Shown here: in pieces, positions 51,025-59,451 of the stretch | Position numbering within the stretch: the first letter of the stretch is position 1 | Layout: every line of letters starts with the position of its first letter | NCBI RefSeq assembly: GCF_042643265.1 | Contig: NZ_JBHRRZ010000038.1 | Coordinates: forward strand, 1-64,000 | Source: Virgibacillus_O sediminis | GTDB taxonomy: Bacteria; Bacillota; Bacilli; Bacillales; Amphibacillaceae | Reading direction: 5' to 3' | Length of the DNA stretch: 64,000 bases | Translations under genes and position numbers: made by a program | The notes under the pieces: model-generated | The model's input: only the letters and a program-made list of their open reading frames with translations | The model's database searches: none | Told to the model about the DNA's origin: nothing

Positions 51025-51888
51025 TTATAATCCCCCCTTGGCAAAGATGCCCTCTGGTTTAATAGACAAGATAGCCACGAGCAGAACAAAGGCAATGATA
51101 TCCTTATAGTCACTGGAAATATAAGTAGCTCCGATACTCTCACTGAAACCCAGAATATAGCCGCCAAGGATTGCACCGGGAATGCTCCCCATTCCTCCGA
51201 TAATAATAATGACAAAAGCCTTTAGAATCACCAGATGCCCCATCCCTGGAAAAACCAGATTAATAGGAGAGGACAAGGAGGCGCCGATGGCAGCCAAAGC
51301 CCCTGCGATAAAGAAAGTAAGAATGGCCACCTTATTGGTATTCACACCAACCAATGAAGCTCCTTCGCGGTTTTGTGCCATCGCTACAATGGTGGCACCG
51401 GTAAATGTCTTCTTCAAAAATAGATAAAGTAGTATCATTACCACAATGGTCGCCCCTACAATCAAAAGGCGCTGGCCTGTAAACGTGAGTCCTGCGAAAT
51501 TGATGACACCGCCATATGGGGTGGGCATCTGCCGGAAATCTGCTCCCCAGATCAGTTGTGCCAATGCTTCCAGAAACAGCAGGATACCAATAGCAGCCAC
51601 CTTATGCTGAATTGGTGTGGAGTGGCGTAAAGGATGGAACACCAACCTTTCCATCAGAACACTTGTAAGGCCTACAACCAATATGGAAATCAGAATCGCC
51701 ATCCAATAATTCATCCCCAGGTACACCATCATGGTTAATGTCATATACCCACCCAGCATATATAGGGCACCATGGGCAAAATTGGGAATATGCAAGATCC
51801 CATATACGAGAGTCAGGCCTAAGGCTACCAAGCTATAAACACTGCCGACGGTCAACCCATTGAACAGCTGCTGCAAAAATATATCCAC
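51025..51888 (-). CDS. livH: Liv-type ABC transporter permease H
   Basis: A 287-residue permease from the GTG at 51888 (GGGGAGG upstream). The N-terminal LFNGLTVGSVYSLVALGLTLVYG and IPNFAHGALYMLGGY segments are LivH hallmarks. The longer frame to 52119 reads through a hairpin and into the ligase gene and is rejected. The gap of 88 bases before it holds a stable hairpin that may lower or insulate transporter expression from the ligase. Confidence 0.9.
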   Translation of the reverse strand: MDIFLQQLFNGLTVGSVYSLVALGLTLVYGILHIPNFAHGALYMLGGYMTLTMMVYLGMNYWMAILISILVVGLTSVLMERLVFHPLRHSTPIQHKVAAIGILLFLEALAQLIWGADFRQMPTPYGGVINFAGLTFTGQRLLIVGATIVVMILLYLFLKKTFTGATIVAMAQNREGASLVGVNTNKVAILTFFIAGALAAIGASLSSPINLVFPGMGHLVILKAFVIIIIGGMGSIPGAILGGYILGFSESIGATYISSDYKDIIAFVLLVAILSIKPEGIFAKGGL

Positions 51889-51924
51889 TCTTTCCTCCCC
51901 TTCCGCAAAACAATGATAGATTTG

Positions 51925-51965
51925 GGAGTACAGGGGGTGACTCAAGGTGACTCCCCCTATACTCC
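51925..51965. other. Intercistronic hairpin between ligase and livH
   Basis: GGAGTACAGGGGG (51925-51937) and CCCCCTATACTCC (51953-51965) pair with one mismatch; the loop contains repeated GGTGACT/GAGTCACC pieces. No T-run follows on the minus strand, so it is more likely an mRNA processing or stability element than a terminator. Confidence 0.5.
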
Positions 51966-51976
51966 TAGTCCGAAAA

Positions 51977-53647
51977 TCACTGCAACTTCGACTTTTCCCT
52001 TTCCTTCTCCTGCAGTTTCCTCCACAGTATCTTTCCACTGCTTGTCGTCGGCAATGAATCCAGGAACTCCACATGGCGCGGGTATTTATATGCGGCCATA
52101 TGCTGCTTGCTCCATTCAATGATCTCTGCTTCTGTAACCTTTTCCTTTTGCTCCTGTTTCAGGATAATGAAAGCTTTTACTGCCTCTCCTTTTTTGGCAT
52201 CCGGTATGCCGACCACACATGCCTGCTGTACTGCAGGATGCTTATAAAGGAAGGATTCAATTTCTGTCGGCCAAACCTTGTATCCGGACGTATTGATCAT
52301 TCGTTTCACTCTATCAACCATAAAGAAGTAGCCCTCTTCATCATATCTTCCTATATCTCCTGTACGGAAAAACCGTTTCCCGTCCACTTCTATAAAAGCG
52401 TTTTCATTTTCTTCGTCCCGATTATAATAGCCAGTCATGATCTGTGGGCCGTTCACAATAATCTCTCCTACTTCTCCGACCCCCAATTCCTTTTGTGTTG
52501 CTGGATCGATGATTCTTGCATCTACATCGAACGAGGGAATTCCAAGGCACTGCATCTTTGGCCGGTCTGAGGGGTTGAAATGGGTTTGAGCAATTGTCTC
52601 CGATAGCCCATACCCCTCTACGAATTTGAGACCTGTCAACTGATAGAGCTGCTCACCCACGGCTTCCGGCAGTGCAGCACCCCCGCCGGAGATCGAGATC
52701 AGGGTAGAAAGCTGTTCCGCTCTCAGTTGTGGGTTCGCAAGGAAGTCAATGAGCATGGTGCTAATCGCCACCCAATTGGTGCAATGCTGTGTTTCAATCA
52801 GCTCTACTGCGACGTTTCTATCCCACCTTGTCATAATGACCATGGTCCCACCGCTATAGATAGGCATATGCATACTGTGGACCATCCCGGTCACATGGAA
52901 AAATGGCAAAGTGGCCAAATGAATATGATCTGCCGTCGCACCCGCCCAGTTTGCCGCTCCCACCGTGTTTGCCTGGACAGTACTATTGGTATGCATACAT
53001 CCCTTGGGAAGGCCGGTTGTACCGGACGTATACGGAAGCACCGCCAAATCTCCGGCCTCTATTTCCCTTTCCTGCGGGCCCTCTGGGATTCTTATACAAT
53101 CTTTCCACTGATAATGATTGACGGAGCTAAAATCTACAGGTGGCTTTTTCACTTCTTCCGGCAGGCCCAGCGGAAAATGATCGCCAGCATAATCGGAATA
53201 TGCTGCAATGATAAGATTCTTCAGGGAAGTAGCCTTCAGCAAGGGAGCAACCTTCCCATAGAGCTCCTGCCCAACCAATGCATGCAGAATCTCACAGTCT
53301 TTCACATAAAATTCAAGCTCTTCAGCTGTCAGCATAGGATTGATCGGCACTACTGCTCCTCCGGCCTTCAAGATGGCATAATAGCCAATTACGAATTGAG
53401 GGGAATTCTGCATATACAGAAGAATTTTTTCCCCTTTATACACTCCTAGTTCTCCCTGGAGGAAGCCGGCAAGCGAATCTACTTCCCGCTGCAGCTGGCG
53501 GTAGCTGATTTCATTTCCATAATAGTAGATGGCTTGATGATCCGGATACCTGCTGGCACTGACAGACAAATTATCATAGAGAGGTGTCTCCGGAATGGTC
53601 AGCGATTTGGATAATTTTGGCCAATATTCATAATGACGGGTTAACAT
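51977..53647 (-). CDS. AMP-forming acyl-CoA ligase
   Basis: A 556-residue adenylating enzyme that activates a carboxylic acid to its CoA thioester. P-loop-like YTSGTTGLPKGCMHT near residues 215-229, GYGLSETIAQ, the hinge RTGDIGRYDEEGYFFMVDRVKRMI and catalytic Lys in SSGKILWRK. The sequence is of the medium/long-chain fatty-acyl type, but acid specificity is not readable. It lies between the enoyl-CoA hydratase gene and the Liv-type transporter, which suggests import followed by activation. AAGGGAGAG precedes the ATG. Confidence 0.88.
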   Translation of the reverse strand: MLTRHYEYWPKLSKSLTIPETPLYDNLSVSASRYPDHQAIYYYGNEISYRQLQREVDSLAGFLQGELGVYKGEKILLYMQNSPQFVIGYYAILKAGGAVVPINPMLTAEELEFYVKDCEILHALVGQELYGKVAPLLKATSLKNLIIAAYSDYAGDHFPLGLPEEVKKPPVDFSSVNHYQWKDCIRIPEGPQEREIEAGDLAVLPYTSGTTGLPKGCMHTNSTVQANTVGAANWAGATADHIHLATLPFFHVTGMVHSMHMPIYSGGTMVIMTRWDRNVAVELIETQHCTNWVAISTMLIDFLANPQLRAEQLSTLISISGGGAALPEAVGEQLYQLTGLKFVEGYGLSETIAQTHFNPSDRPKMQCLGIPSFDVDARIIDPATQKELGVGEVGEIIVNGPQIMTGYYNRDEENENAFIEVDGKRFFRTGDIGRYDEEGYFFMVDRVKRMINTSGYKVWPTEIESFLYKHPAVQQACVVGIPDAKKGEAVKAFIILKQEQKEKVTEAEIIEWSKQHMAAYKYPRHVEFLDSLPTTSSGKILWRKLQEKEREKSKLQ

Positions 53648-53689
53648 TTATTCACTCTCCCTTAATTATGAGTCAAACATCCTACCATT

Positions 53690-54484
53690 CTACTGTCTGC
53701 TATTTTTAAAATCCGGCTGCCTTTTCTCTTTAAATGCCGCCACCCCCTCCCTATGCTCCTCAGAGGTTGCGACAGTTGCCTGGGTGATCCGTTCTTGTTC
53801 AAGGATCTCCTCCAAGTTGGCATTCAATGATTGATCGGCAATCTTTTTTATGAACCCATATGCCGAAGAGGGACCTTCTGCTATCCTGCGAACAAACTCT
53901 CCGGCCTTTTCTTCCAGCTCTGCAGCAGGGTAGACATGATTCACAATTCCCAGTTGATGTGCTTCCTCGGCGGTAATCGGCTCTGCATTAAACATCAATT
54001 CCTTGGCACGGTATGGACCGATCTGTCTAGTAAGAAAATACAAGCCTCCCCCGTCGGAAATCAGTCCCACTTTTGAAAAACTCATAATGAATTTGCTTGT
54101 ATCTTCTGCGAGAATCAGATCGCAAGCCATCGCCAGATTGAATCCGGCACCTGCTGCATAACCATGGACTATTGCAATAATTGGCTTCTCCAACTCTTTC
54201 ATCGATAGAATCAACCTATTTAAATTTCCAATGTGGGCATAGGTATCCATTGGGGTGTTGCTGCCCATTCTTTTGACATCACCACCTGCGCTGAAAGCAC
54301 GTCCAGAACCTGATATAGTTACCGCCCGCACCGTGTCATCCGAACCAGCTTCACGTACCGCCTCGGAAAGGCCAGAAATCATCTCCGTACTGAATGCATT
54401 GAGGCTTTCCGGCCGGTTCAATGTAATGTTCATGATTCCATTCTCTTTTTTAATCATCAGATGATCGGTTTGTGTTGACTGCAT
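53690..54484 (-). CDS. Enoyl-CoA hydratase/isomerase
   Basis: A 264-residue crotonase-fold protein from the ATG at 54484 (GGGAG eight bases upstream), overlapping the ComB-like gene by 35 bases. Features are NRPESLNAFS, oxyanion-hole residues in SGRAFSAGGD and HGYAAGAGFNLAMACD. The first catalytic Glu position of classical hydratases is occupied by GLISDGGGLYFLTRQIG-type sequence (Asp-Gly-Gly), so it may be an isomerase, hydrolase or a specialised hydratase and not a standard beta-oxidation enzyme. Confidence 0.85.
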   Translation of the reverse strand: MQSTQTDHLMIKKENGIMNITLNRPESLNAFSTEMISGLSEAVREAGSDDTVRAVTISGSGRAFSAGGDVKRMGSNTPMDTYAHIGNLNRLILSMKELEKPIIAIVHGYAAGAGFNLAMACDLILAEDTSKFIMSFSKVGLISDGGGLYFLTRQIGPYRAKELMFNAEPITAEEAHQLGIVNHVYPAAELEEKAGEFVRRIAEGPSSAYGFIKKIADQSLNANLEEILEQERITQATVATSEEHREGVAAFKEKRQPDFKNSRQ

Positions 54485-55241
54485 GAACTTCTCTCCCATC
54501 CTTCTTTGTTTCCGCGGCGACCACCGCCTGATCGGTATTTACATAGGACACTATCGGATAAATATCCTTTTGCAATACAAAATCGAGCTCATGAGCATAT
54601 CCGTGCTTGACGATCATCTTCCCTACACTAGAACCATAGAGGAGTTTCCTTCCATCGTCGGCTGCACCTTTGTAGAACTCATGGGCTGCAAGGGCAGCAT
54701 CCGAGTATTGCCAAGTTTGTTCTGAATTGGCTGTTAGATTCTCTATGAAATAACCTGCCCCATAGAAGTCCTCAATATTGAACTCACCCGACGAACCGGC
54801 ACATACGAGAAGAACCGTTTCATTACTATGATTTTCAAGCAGATGCTGGACGACAGCCTGGGTATTCAGCAAAGAAGCCACATAAACCACTTTTGCCCCG
54901 GAGGCCTTTCTAACGGCAACTGTCCCATTGGTAGTTGACAACACCACCGACTTGCCGGCAACCTCCTTTTCCAGCCCTTGTGGATATGGTGCAAGAAACC
55001 CTTCAATTGTCACGCCTTGATACTCACCAGCTAGAACAAAGCTCCCTTCCTCTCTGCCCGCCGCCTCTTCCATTGCAGCTTCTCGATCTAGAACAGGGAC
55101 TACTTCTCTGGCACCATAATGAAGAGCAGCTGTAATTGCAGTTGTCGCAAGCAATATGTCAAAAACAACCACAATTTTATGATCATCCAGCCTTTGTTCA
55201 TCCAATTCTTCTTTCCTTAAGAGAACATGTAATTTTGCCAT
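54450..55241 (-). CDS. ComB family 2-phosphosulfolactate phosphatase-like protein
   Basis: A 263-residue protein of the ComB fold (FDILLATTAITAALHYGA, LSTTNGTVAV, CAGSSGEFNIEDFYGAG). Known ComB hydrolyses 2-phosphosulfolactate with Mg2+ in coenzyme M/sulfolactate synthesis. No sulfolactate pathway partner is visible here. Instead it lies between an ACAD11-type kinase gene and an enoyl-CoA hydratase gene, 21 bases after the kinase. A phosphatase acting on a phosphorylated hydroxy-acid or CoA intermediate of this pathway is an attractive but untested reading. The usual DVLRATT motif is altered to DILLATT (Arg to Leu). Confidence 0.75.
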   Translation of the reverse strand: MAKLHVLLRKEELDEQRLDDHKIVVVFDILLATTAITAALHYGAREVVPVLDREAAMEEAAGREEGSFVLAGEYQGVTIEGFLAPYPQGLEKEVAGKSVVLSTTNGTVAVRKASGAKVVYVASLLNTQAVVQHLLENHSNETVLLVCAGSSGEFNIEDFYGAGYFIENLTANSEQTWQYSDAALAAHEFYKGAADDGRKLLYGSSVGKMIVKHGYAHELDFVLQKDIYPIVSYVNTDQAVVAAETKKDGREVHAVNTNRSSDD

Positions 55242-55262
55242 TCTTCCCCACCTTTTTATCCA

Positions 55263-56321
55263 TCATATCTTCCTGCCGGCAGTCTCCTGTGCGTACTGAA
55301 TGAGGTTGCGAACATAGGAATTCAAATTGGCGAAGCGCTCATCTTGGGTCTGCCCCTTCTTCCACCGATAATAGATTTGCTGACAAATGACGGCGAGCTT
55401 AAAATAGGCGAAGGTCAAATAGAAATCCATATGGGCAACGTTCCTTCCGCTTTTCCTTGCATATGCCTCCATGAATTCTTCCCTCGTCATAAACCCGGGA
55501 TGGACGGTGACCGATTCTTCTCCCAATCCTTTCCTCAGCAGTGGAGAGTCCCCTGCCTGTGTCCAGTAGCTCATGGCCACCGCCAGATCTGCCAATGGAT
55601 CGCCGACGGTTGTCATTTCCCAGTCGAACAGTCCGACCAATTCACTGAAGTCGTCATTGAACATGGCATTATTCAACTTGAAGTCATAATGGATAATCGT
55701 CGGCGGCTGGGAAGCAGGTATATGATCAACCAGCCATTTCTTCAGCAAGCCTTCTCCCTGGATATCATCGGTACGCGCCCGTTCATATCGTTTAATCCAA
55801 CCATGCACCTGACGTTCCATGAACCCCTCCGGCTTCGTCATATCTTTCAGTTTTGTTTTCGAGTAATCAATCGCATGGAGCTTAGCAAGCGTATCCACCA
55901 TCTTTTGCGATATGTTGCGGCATAGTCCTTCTGTCACCTGAACCCCCTCGGGAAAAGAGGTATCCAGTACCCTTCCATGCTTTCTCTCCATGACAAAGAA
56001 TGGGCTTCCCAATATATCTACTTCCGCAAACAGATATGGTTCAGGGGCAGGTGGAAAATGAGGGTGAAGTTCCTTGATGATCGTAAATTCTCTTTTCATA
56101 TCATGTGCTTTCGGAGCAACGGGGCCGAGCGGCGGCCGCCGCAGCACTGCTTCCCATGACCCCATTTGCAGCTGGTAAGTCAAATTGGATCTTCCCGCAC
56201 GGAATTGAGTGACCTTAAGCGGCTCATCCGGCAGTCCATGAAGATGGTGCCGTAGATAGTCTTCCAATTTTTCCAGATTCAGCTCTTCTCCTTTACGGAC
56301 GGGGATGGTCTCTGCTGACAT
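55263..56321 (-). CDS. APH-fold phosphotransferase, ACAD10/11 kinase-domain type
   Basis: A 352-residue kinase-like protein. The nucleotide region carries FRAGRSNLTYQL and VLRRPPLG; catalytic Asp in IIHYDFKLNNAMF near residues 215-227; metal-binding Asp in GLFDWEMTTVGDPLADLA. It closely resembles the N-terminal domain of human ACAD10/ACAD11 and LvaA of levulinate pathways, which phosphorylate the 4-hydroxyl of 4-hydroxyacyl-CoA. The matching dehydrogenase is encoded separately at 59452. ATG with AGGAGGGA upstream. Antibiotic phosphorylation is unlikely in this setting. Confidence 0.85.
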   Translation of the reverse strand: MSAETIPVRKGEELNLEKLEDYLRHHLHGLPDEPLKVTQFRAGRSNLTYQLQMGSWEAVLRRPPLGPVAPKAHDMKREFTIIKELHPHFPPAPEPYLFAEVDILGSPFFVMERKHGRVLDTSFPEGVQVTEGLCRNISQKMVDTLAKLHAIDYSKTKLKDMTKPEGFMERQVHGWIKRYERARTDDIQGEGLLKKWLVDHIPASQPPTIIHYDFKLNNAMFNDDFSELVGLFDWEMTTVGDPLADLAVAMSYWTQAGDSPLLRKGLGEESVTVHPGFMTREEFMEAYARKSGRNVAHMDFYLTFAYFKLAVICQQIYYRWKKGQTQDERFANLNSYVRNLIQYAQETAGRKI

Positions 56322-56355
56322 CTCTTCCCTCCTAAACTGAATATTCTGACTAACA

Positions 56356-56760
56356 TTAGTGTACGGCTAGATAATTTTCCAGTTTTCGCCGTACATGGTC
56401 CGGAATTTTAATGGACGTTTGTTCTTCATAGTTATAGCACACCGTTACAGCGTGTGACTTTGCGACTATTGCCCCTGTCATCGGATTAACCAGCTTATGA
56501 TAGACTGTAAAACTCTTTCCTCCCACCTTCTCCACATCTGTCAACAGCCTCAACTCCTGCCCCGCATATGCCTGCGATACATAATCACAGGAAATAGACG
56601 CCAGGATAAAGTTGAAGGTATCATCCCTTTCCGGGCATATTTCCTGGAAGAATTTAGTACGTGCTTCTTCAAAATAAAGGAAATAACTTACATTGTTGAC
56701 GTGGCCGGCAGCATCCGTTTCAGCAAACCGTACATAAATGTCAATTTCATGCGAAGCCAT
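56356..56760 (-). CDS. Acyl-CoA thioesterase (4HBT hot-dog fold)
   Basis: A 134-residue hot-dog protein from the ATG at 56760 (AAAGGGGGG upstream). The YbgC/4-hydroxybenzoyl-CoA thioesterase motif is visible: RFAETDAAGHVNNVSYFLYFEEAR, with the active-site Asp and Asn. It would hydrolyse an acyl-CoA to recycle CoA. It follows the TetR gene by 33 bases and precedes the kinase gene by 34. Confidence 0.85.
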   Translation of the reverse strand: MASHEIDIYVRFAETDAAGHVNNVSYFLYFEEARTKFFQEICPERDDTFNFILASISCDYVSQAYAGQELRLLTDVEKVGGKSFTVYHKLVNPMTGAIVAKSHAVTVCYNYEEQTSIKIPDHVRRKLENYLAVH

Positions 56761-56793
56761 AAATTCCCCCCTTTCCATCTTCTGGTTTAGTAG

Positions 56794-57381
56794 TTATTTT
56801 CGAGGATTCCCATCCTCTTCATTCTTAATTCCATATAAGAAGATATCCATATAGATACGGGTGAGCTCCTCTTCGGATAATTCTCCTTCTGGATTAAACC
56901 AGTAAAAGCTCCAATTGGTCATTCCTAGCAAGCCAAAGGTGAGGATATCGGAACGGAGATCTGGCTTGAAGGACCCATTTTTTATTCCTTCTTCTATCAT
57001 TTGCTGGAATCCAAGCCTGAATGTTTGGCGTTTCTGCCGGATCTCCTCTGTATGTGTTTCATCCAGGTTACGGCCTTCCCGATTGAAGATTCTCGCACTT
57101 TGCCTTTGTGTCCGGATACTGCTGATTACCAGAAAGATAATACTGTATAATTTATCCACCGACCCTTTACTGGAATCATTCAGCACTTGTTCCTGCTTCT
57201 CCAGCAAACCTTCAATATAATTAAGGTGGATATCCTTCAGCAGCTCTTGCTTGCTTTTGTAGTAATAATAAAAGCTCCCTTTCGTAACACCGAGATAGTC
57301 GACAATATCCTGTATGGATGTCTCACTGTATCCCTTGTCATCAAACAAACGGATACTAGCTTGCATGATCTTATCCTTCAT
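56794..57381 (-). CDS. TetR family regulator of acyl-CoA metabolism (FadR-like)
   Basis: A 195-residue TetR repressor from the ATG at 57381. The N-terminal helix-turn-helix covers TSIQDIVDYLGVTKGSFYYYYKSKQELL. The C-terminal ligand domain resembles B. subtilis FadR-type regulators that sense acyl-CoAs. A TATAAT box (complement of 57413-57418) gives it its own likely promoter inside the gene string. A near-perfect 18-bp palindrome with ACTAGT centre at 63599-63616 is a candidate target. Confidence 0.85.
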   Translation of the reverse strand: MKDKIMQASIRLFDDKGYSETSIQDIVDYLGVTKGSFYYYYKSKQELLKDIHLNYIEGLLEKQEQVLNDSSKGSVDKLYSIIFLVISSIRTQRQSARIFNREGRNLDETHTEEIRQKRQTFRLGFQQMIEEGIKNGSFKPDLRSDILTFGLLGMTNWSFYWFNPEGELSEEELTRIYMDIFLYGIKNEEDGNPRK

Positions 57382-57450
57382 ATGCCAATTTCCTCTCCAC
57401 AAATTATAACTCTATCTTACAGCATATAGATTTTGTCGACTACAGCTTCA

Positions 57451-58620
57451 TTAATCTCTTTCAATAATGGCCGAGATTCCCTGACCGCCACCAATACAGG
57501 CAGTAATTAATGCATATCTTCCTCCAGATCTCTGCAATTCATGGACAGCTTTGGTAACAAGAATCGCCCCCGTGGCTCCAAGCGGATGGCCGTGGGCAAT
57601 GGCCCCTCCGTTTACATTCACCTTATCCAGATCCATTTCCAGCTCTCGGTCACAGGCAATCACCTGTGCTGCAAAAGCTTCATTAATCTCGATAAGGTCC
57701 ATATCCTCAAGTTTCAAACCGGATCGTTTCATTACTTTTCTTGTAGCTGGAACCGGCCCAATTCCCATAAAATTAGGATCCACCCCGGCCACTGCAGAGG
57801 CTCTGACTGTCGCCAGCGGGGCCAGCCCCAATTGGTTTGCCTTCTCCCTGGACATGATGACAAGTGCAGAGGCTGCGTCATTAAGTCCGGAGCTGTTCCC
57901 CGCAGATACACTGCCGCCATTCTTAAAAGCAGGAGGCAGTTTTGCCAGTTTTTCCTTGGTAGTGCCTGGACGGGGATGCTCATCCTGCTTGAAAACAACC
58001 GGCTCTCCTTTACGGACAGGTACAGTGATTGGAACAATCTGTTCGTCAAAGCGCCCTTCTTCCATTGCAGTGGCCATTCGCTTCTGGCTTCTTACTGCAA
58101 ACTCATCCTGTTCTTCCCTGGAAACGTTATATTGATCTGCCAGATTTTCCGCTGTGGTGCCCATCGGCGGATCACCGATCTCCTCTGGGGACAGCTGGGA
58201 TTTCCGGAACTTTGGCAGCGCCGGACTGTATGCCTTGGACGGGCGGTCCATCAGATAAGGGGCACGTGACATGCTTTCTGTTCCGCCGGCAATGAAAACA
58301 TCGCCTTCCCCCGCGCGGATAGCCTGGGCAGCAAGTACTATCGCATTGATACCGGAGCCGCATTGCCGATCCACCGTGAGCCCCGGCAATTCTGTCGATA
58401 AACCAGATTGCAAAGCAGTGAGCCTGGCAATATTTCCTCCTCCGCTTAATACATTGCCGAAAATCACATCATCAATTGCGTCCGGAGTAATTTTCGCCCG
58501 CTTGACTGCCTCTTTGATGGCTTCTGCACCGAAGATATGGGCGGGTACGGATGCCAACGCACCACCCTGCCTGGCAATCGGCGTCCGGACCGCCGATACA
58601 ATTACAGCTTCTCTGTTCAT
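57451..58620 (-). CDS. Acetyl-CoA acyltransferase (thiolase)
   Basis: A 389-residue thiolase. The nucleophile Cys lies in VDRQCGSG near residue 88, His in NEAFAAQV and GHPLGATG, and the second Cys in CIGGGQG near the C-terminus. It cleaves a 3-ketoacyl-CoA to acetyl-CoA (or propionyl-CoA) plus a shortened acyl-CoA, the last step of a beta-oxidation round. It follows the SDR gene by 39 bases. Whether degradative or biosynthetic is not set by sequence; context is degradative. Confidence 0.92.
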   Translation of the reverse strand: MNREAVIVSAVRTPIARQGGALASVPAHIFGAEAIKEAVKRAKITPDAIDDVIFGNVLSGGGNIARLTALQSGLSTELPGLTVDRQCGSGINAIVLAAQAIRAGEGDVFIAGGTESMSRAPYLMDRPSKAYSPALPKFRKSQLSPEEIGDPPMGTTAENLADQYNVSREEQDEFAVRSQKRMATAMEEGRFDEQIVPITVPVRKGEPVVFKQDEHPRPGTTKEKLAKLPPAFKNGGSVSAGNSSGLNDAASALVIMSREKANQLGLAPLATVRASAVAGVDPNFMGIGPVPATRKVMKRSGLKLEDMDLIEINEAFAAQVIACDRELEMDLDKVNVNGGAIAHGHPLGATGAILVTKAVHELQRSGGRYALITACIGGGQGISAIIERD

Positions 58621-58659
58621 CTATCCATCCACTCCCCAAATAATTTTATAAGCCGACTA

Positions 58660-59433
58660 CTACATTGCATTTGATCCTCCATCCACGACAATCGTCTCTC
58701 CTGTTATATGATTGGAAGCAGGCGTTGCCAGGAACAAGGCTACACCTTTCAGATCGTCTTCCCCTCCGAATTTCCGAAGCGGTGTCCCTTCCAGAATTTT
58801 GTCCCCTCCTTTTTCCAACAGTACTTTCGACATCTTGGTAGGAAAGAAGCCGGGAGCAATTGCATTTACAAGAATACCCCGTGGCCCCCATTTAACAGCA
58901 AGGTCTTTTGTGAAGGTGATGACAGCACCTTTACTGGAATTATATCCAATAGCATCCATGAACCTAGGGTCAGAACCTCTCAGCCCGGCTGTGGAAGCAA
59001 TATTGATGATTTTTCCGGATTTCTGTTCTGTCATTACCTTGCCCACAGCCTGCGACATAAGGAATGTCCCTGTTACATTCACATGAAGCACCTTTTGGAA
59101 GGCTTCGAGTGGCATCTCATCTACCGGGGCTCCCCAAGAGGTGCCACTGTTATTGACCAGAATATCGATAGACCCGAATGTCTCCATGGTTTTATCTACT
59201 ACACGCTGGACATCAGCCGGATCCGTAACATCACAGGCAAGCGCAAGGGATTCCGCCCCTATCTTCTTCAACTCCTCACTTACCTCCCTGCAGTTCTCTT
59301 CTTTCCTTGAACAGACGACCACATTTGCTCCAGCCTCTGCAAACCCTTCGGCAATCTGCTGGCCAAGGCCACGTCCGCCGCCGGTAACAATCGCCGTCTT
59401 ACCGCTCAGATCGAACAGATCCTTAACATGCAT
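58660..59433 (-). CDS. SDR family oxidoreductase
   Basis: A 257-residue classical short-chain dehydrogenase from the ATG at 59433 (GGGGAGG upstream). Cofactor loop TGGGRGLGQQIA, NNSGTS, catalytic Ser in NIASTAGL and Tyr-x3-Lys in YNSSK. The ending SNHITGETIVVDGGSNAM is typical. Second SDR of the region; one could reduce a 4-oxoacyl-CoA and the other oxidise a 3-hydroxyacyl-CoA. It starts 19 bases after the ACAD11-type gene. Confidence 0.88.
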   Translation of the reverse strand: MHVKDLFDLSGKTAIVTGGGRGLGQQIAEGFAEAGANVVVCSRKEENCREVSEELKKIGAESLALACDVTDPADVQRVVDKTMETFGSIDILVNNSGTSWGAPVDEMPLEAFQKVLHVNVTGTFLMSQAVGKVMTEQKSGKIINIASTAGLRGSDPRFMDAIGYNSSKGAVITFTKDLAVKWGPRGILVNAIAPGFFPTKMSKVLLEKGGDKILEGTPLRKFGGEDDLKGVALFLATPASNHITGETIVVDGGSNAM

Positions 59434-59451
59434 CCCCATGTCCTCCCCATA

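Noticed and set aside
54450..55241. Coenzyme M/sulfolactate pathway
   Set aside because: Only the ComB homologue is present; no phosphosulfolactate synthase or sulfolactate dehydrogenase gene is near.
55263..56321. Aminoglycoside phosphotransferase (resistance gene)
   Set aside because: The APH fold is shared, but sequence and operon context match the ACAD10/11 kinase domain.
57301..57440. Third copy of the GntR operator
   Set aside because: GTCGACAATA and TTGTCGAC fragments near the TetR gene are only half matches and one is inside its coding region.
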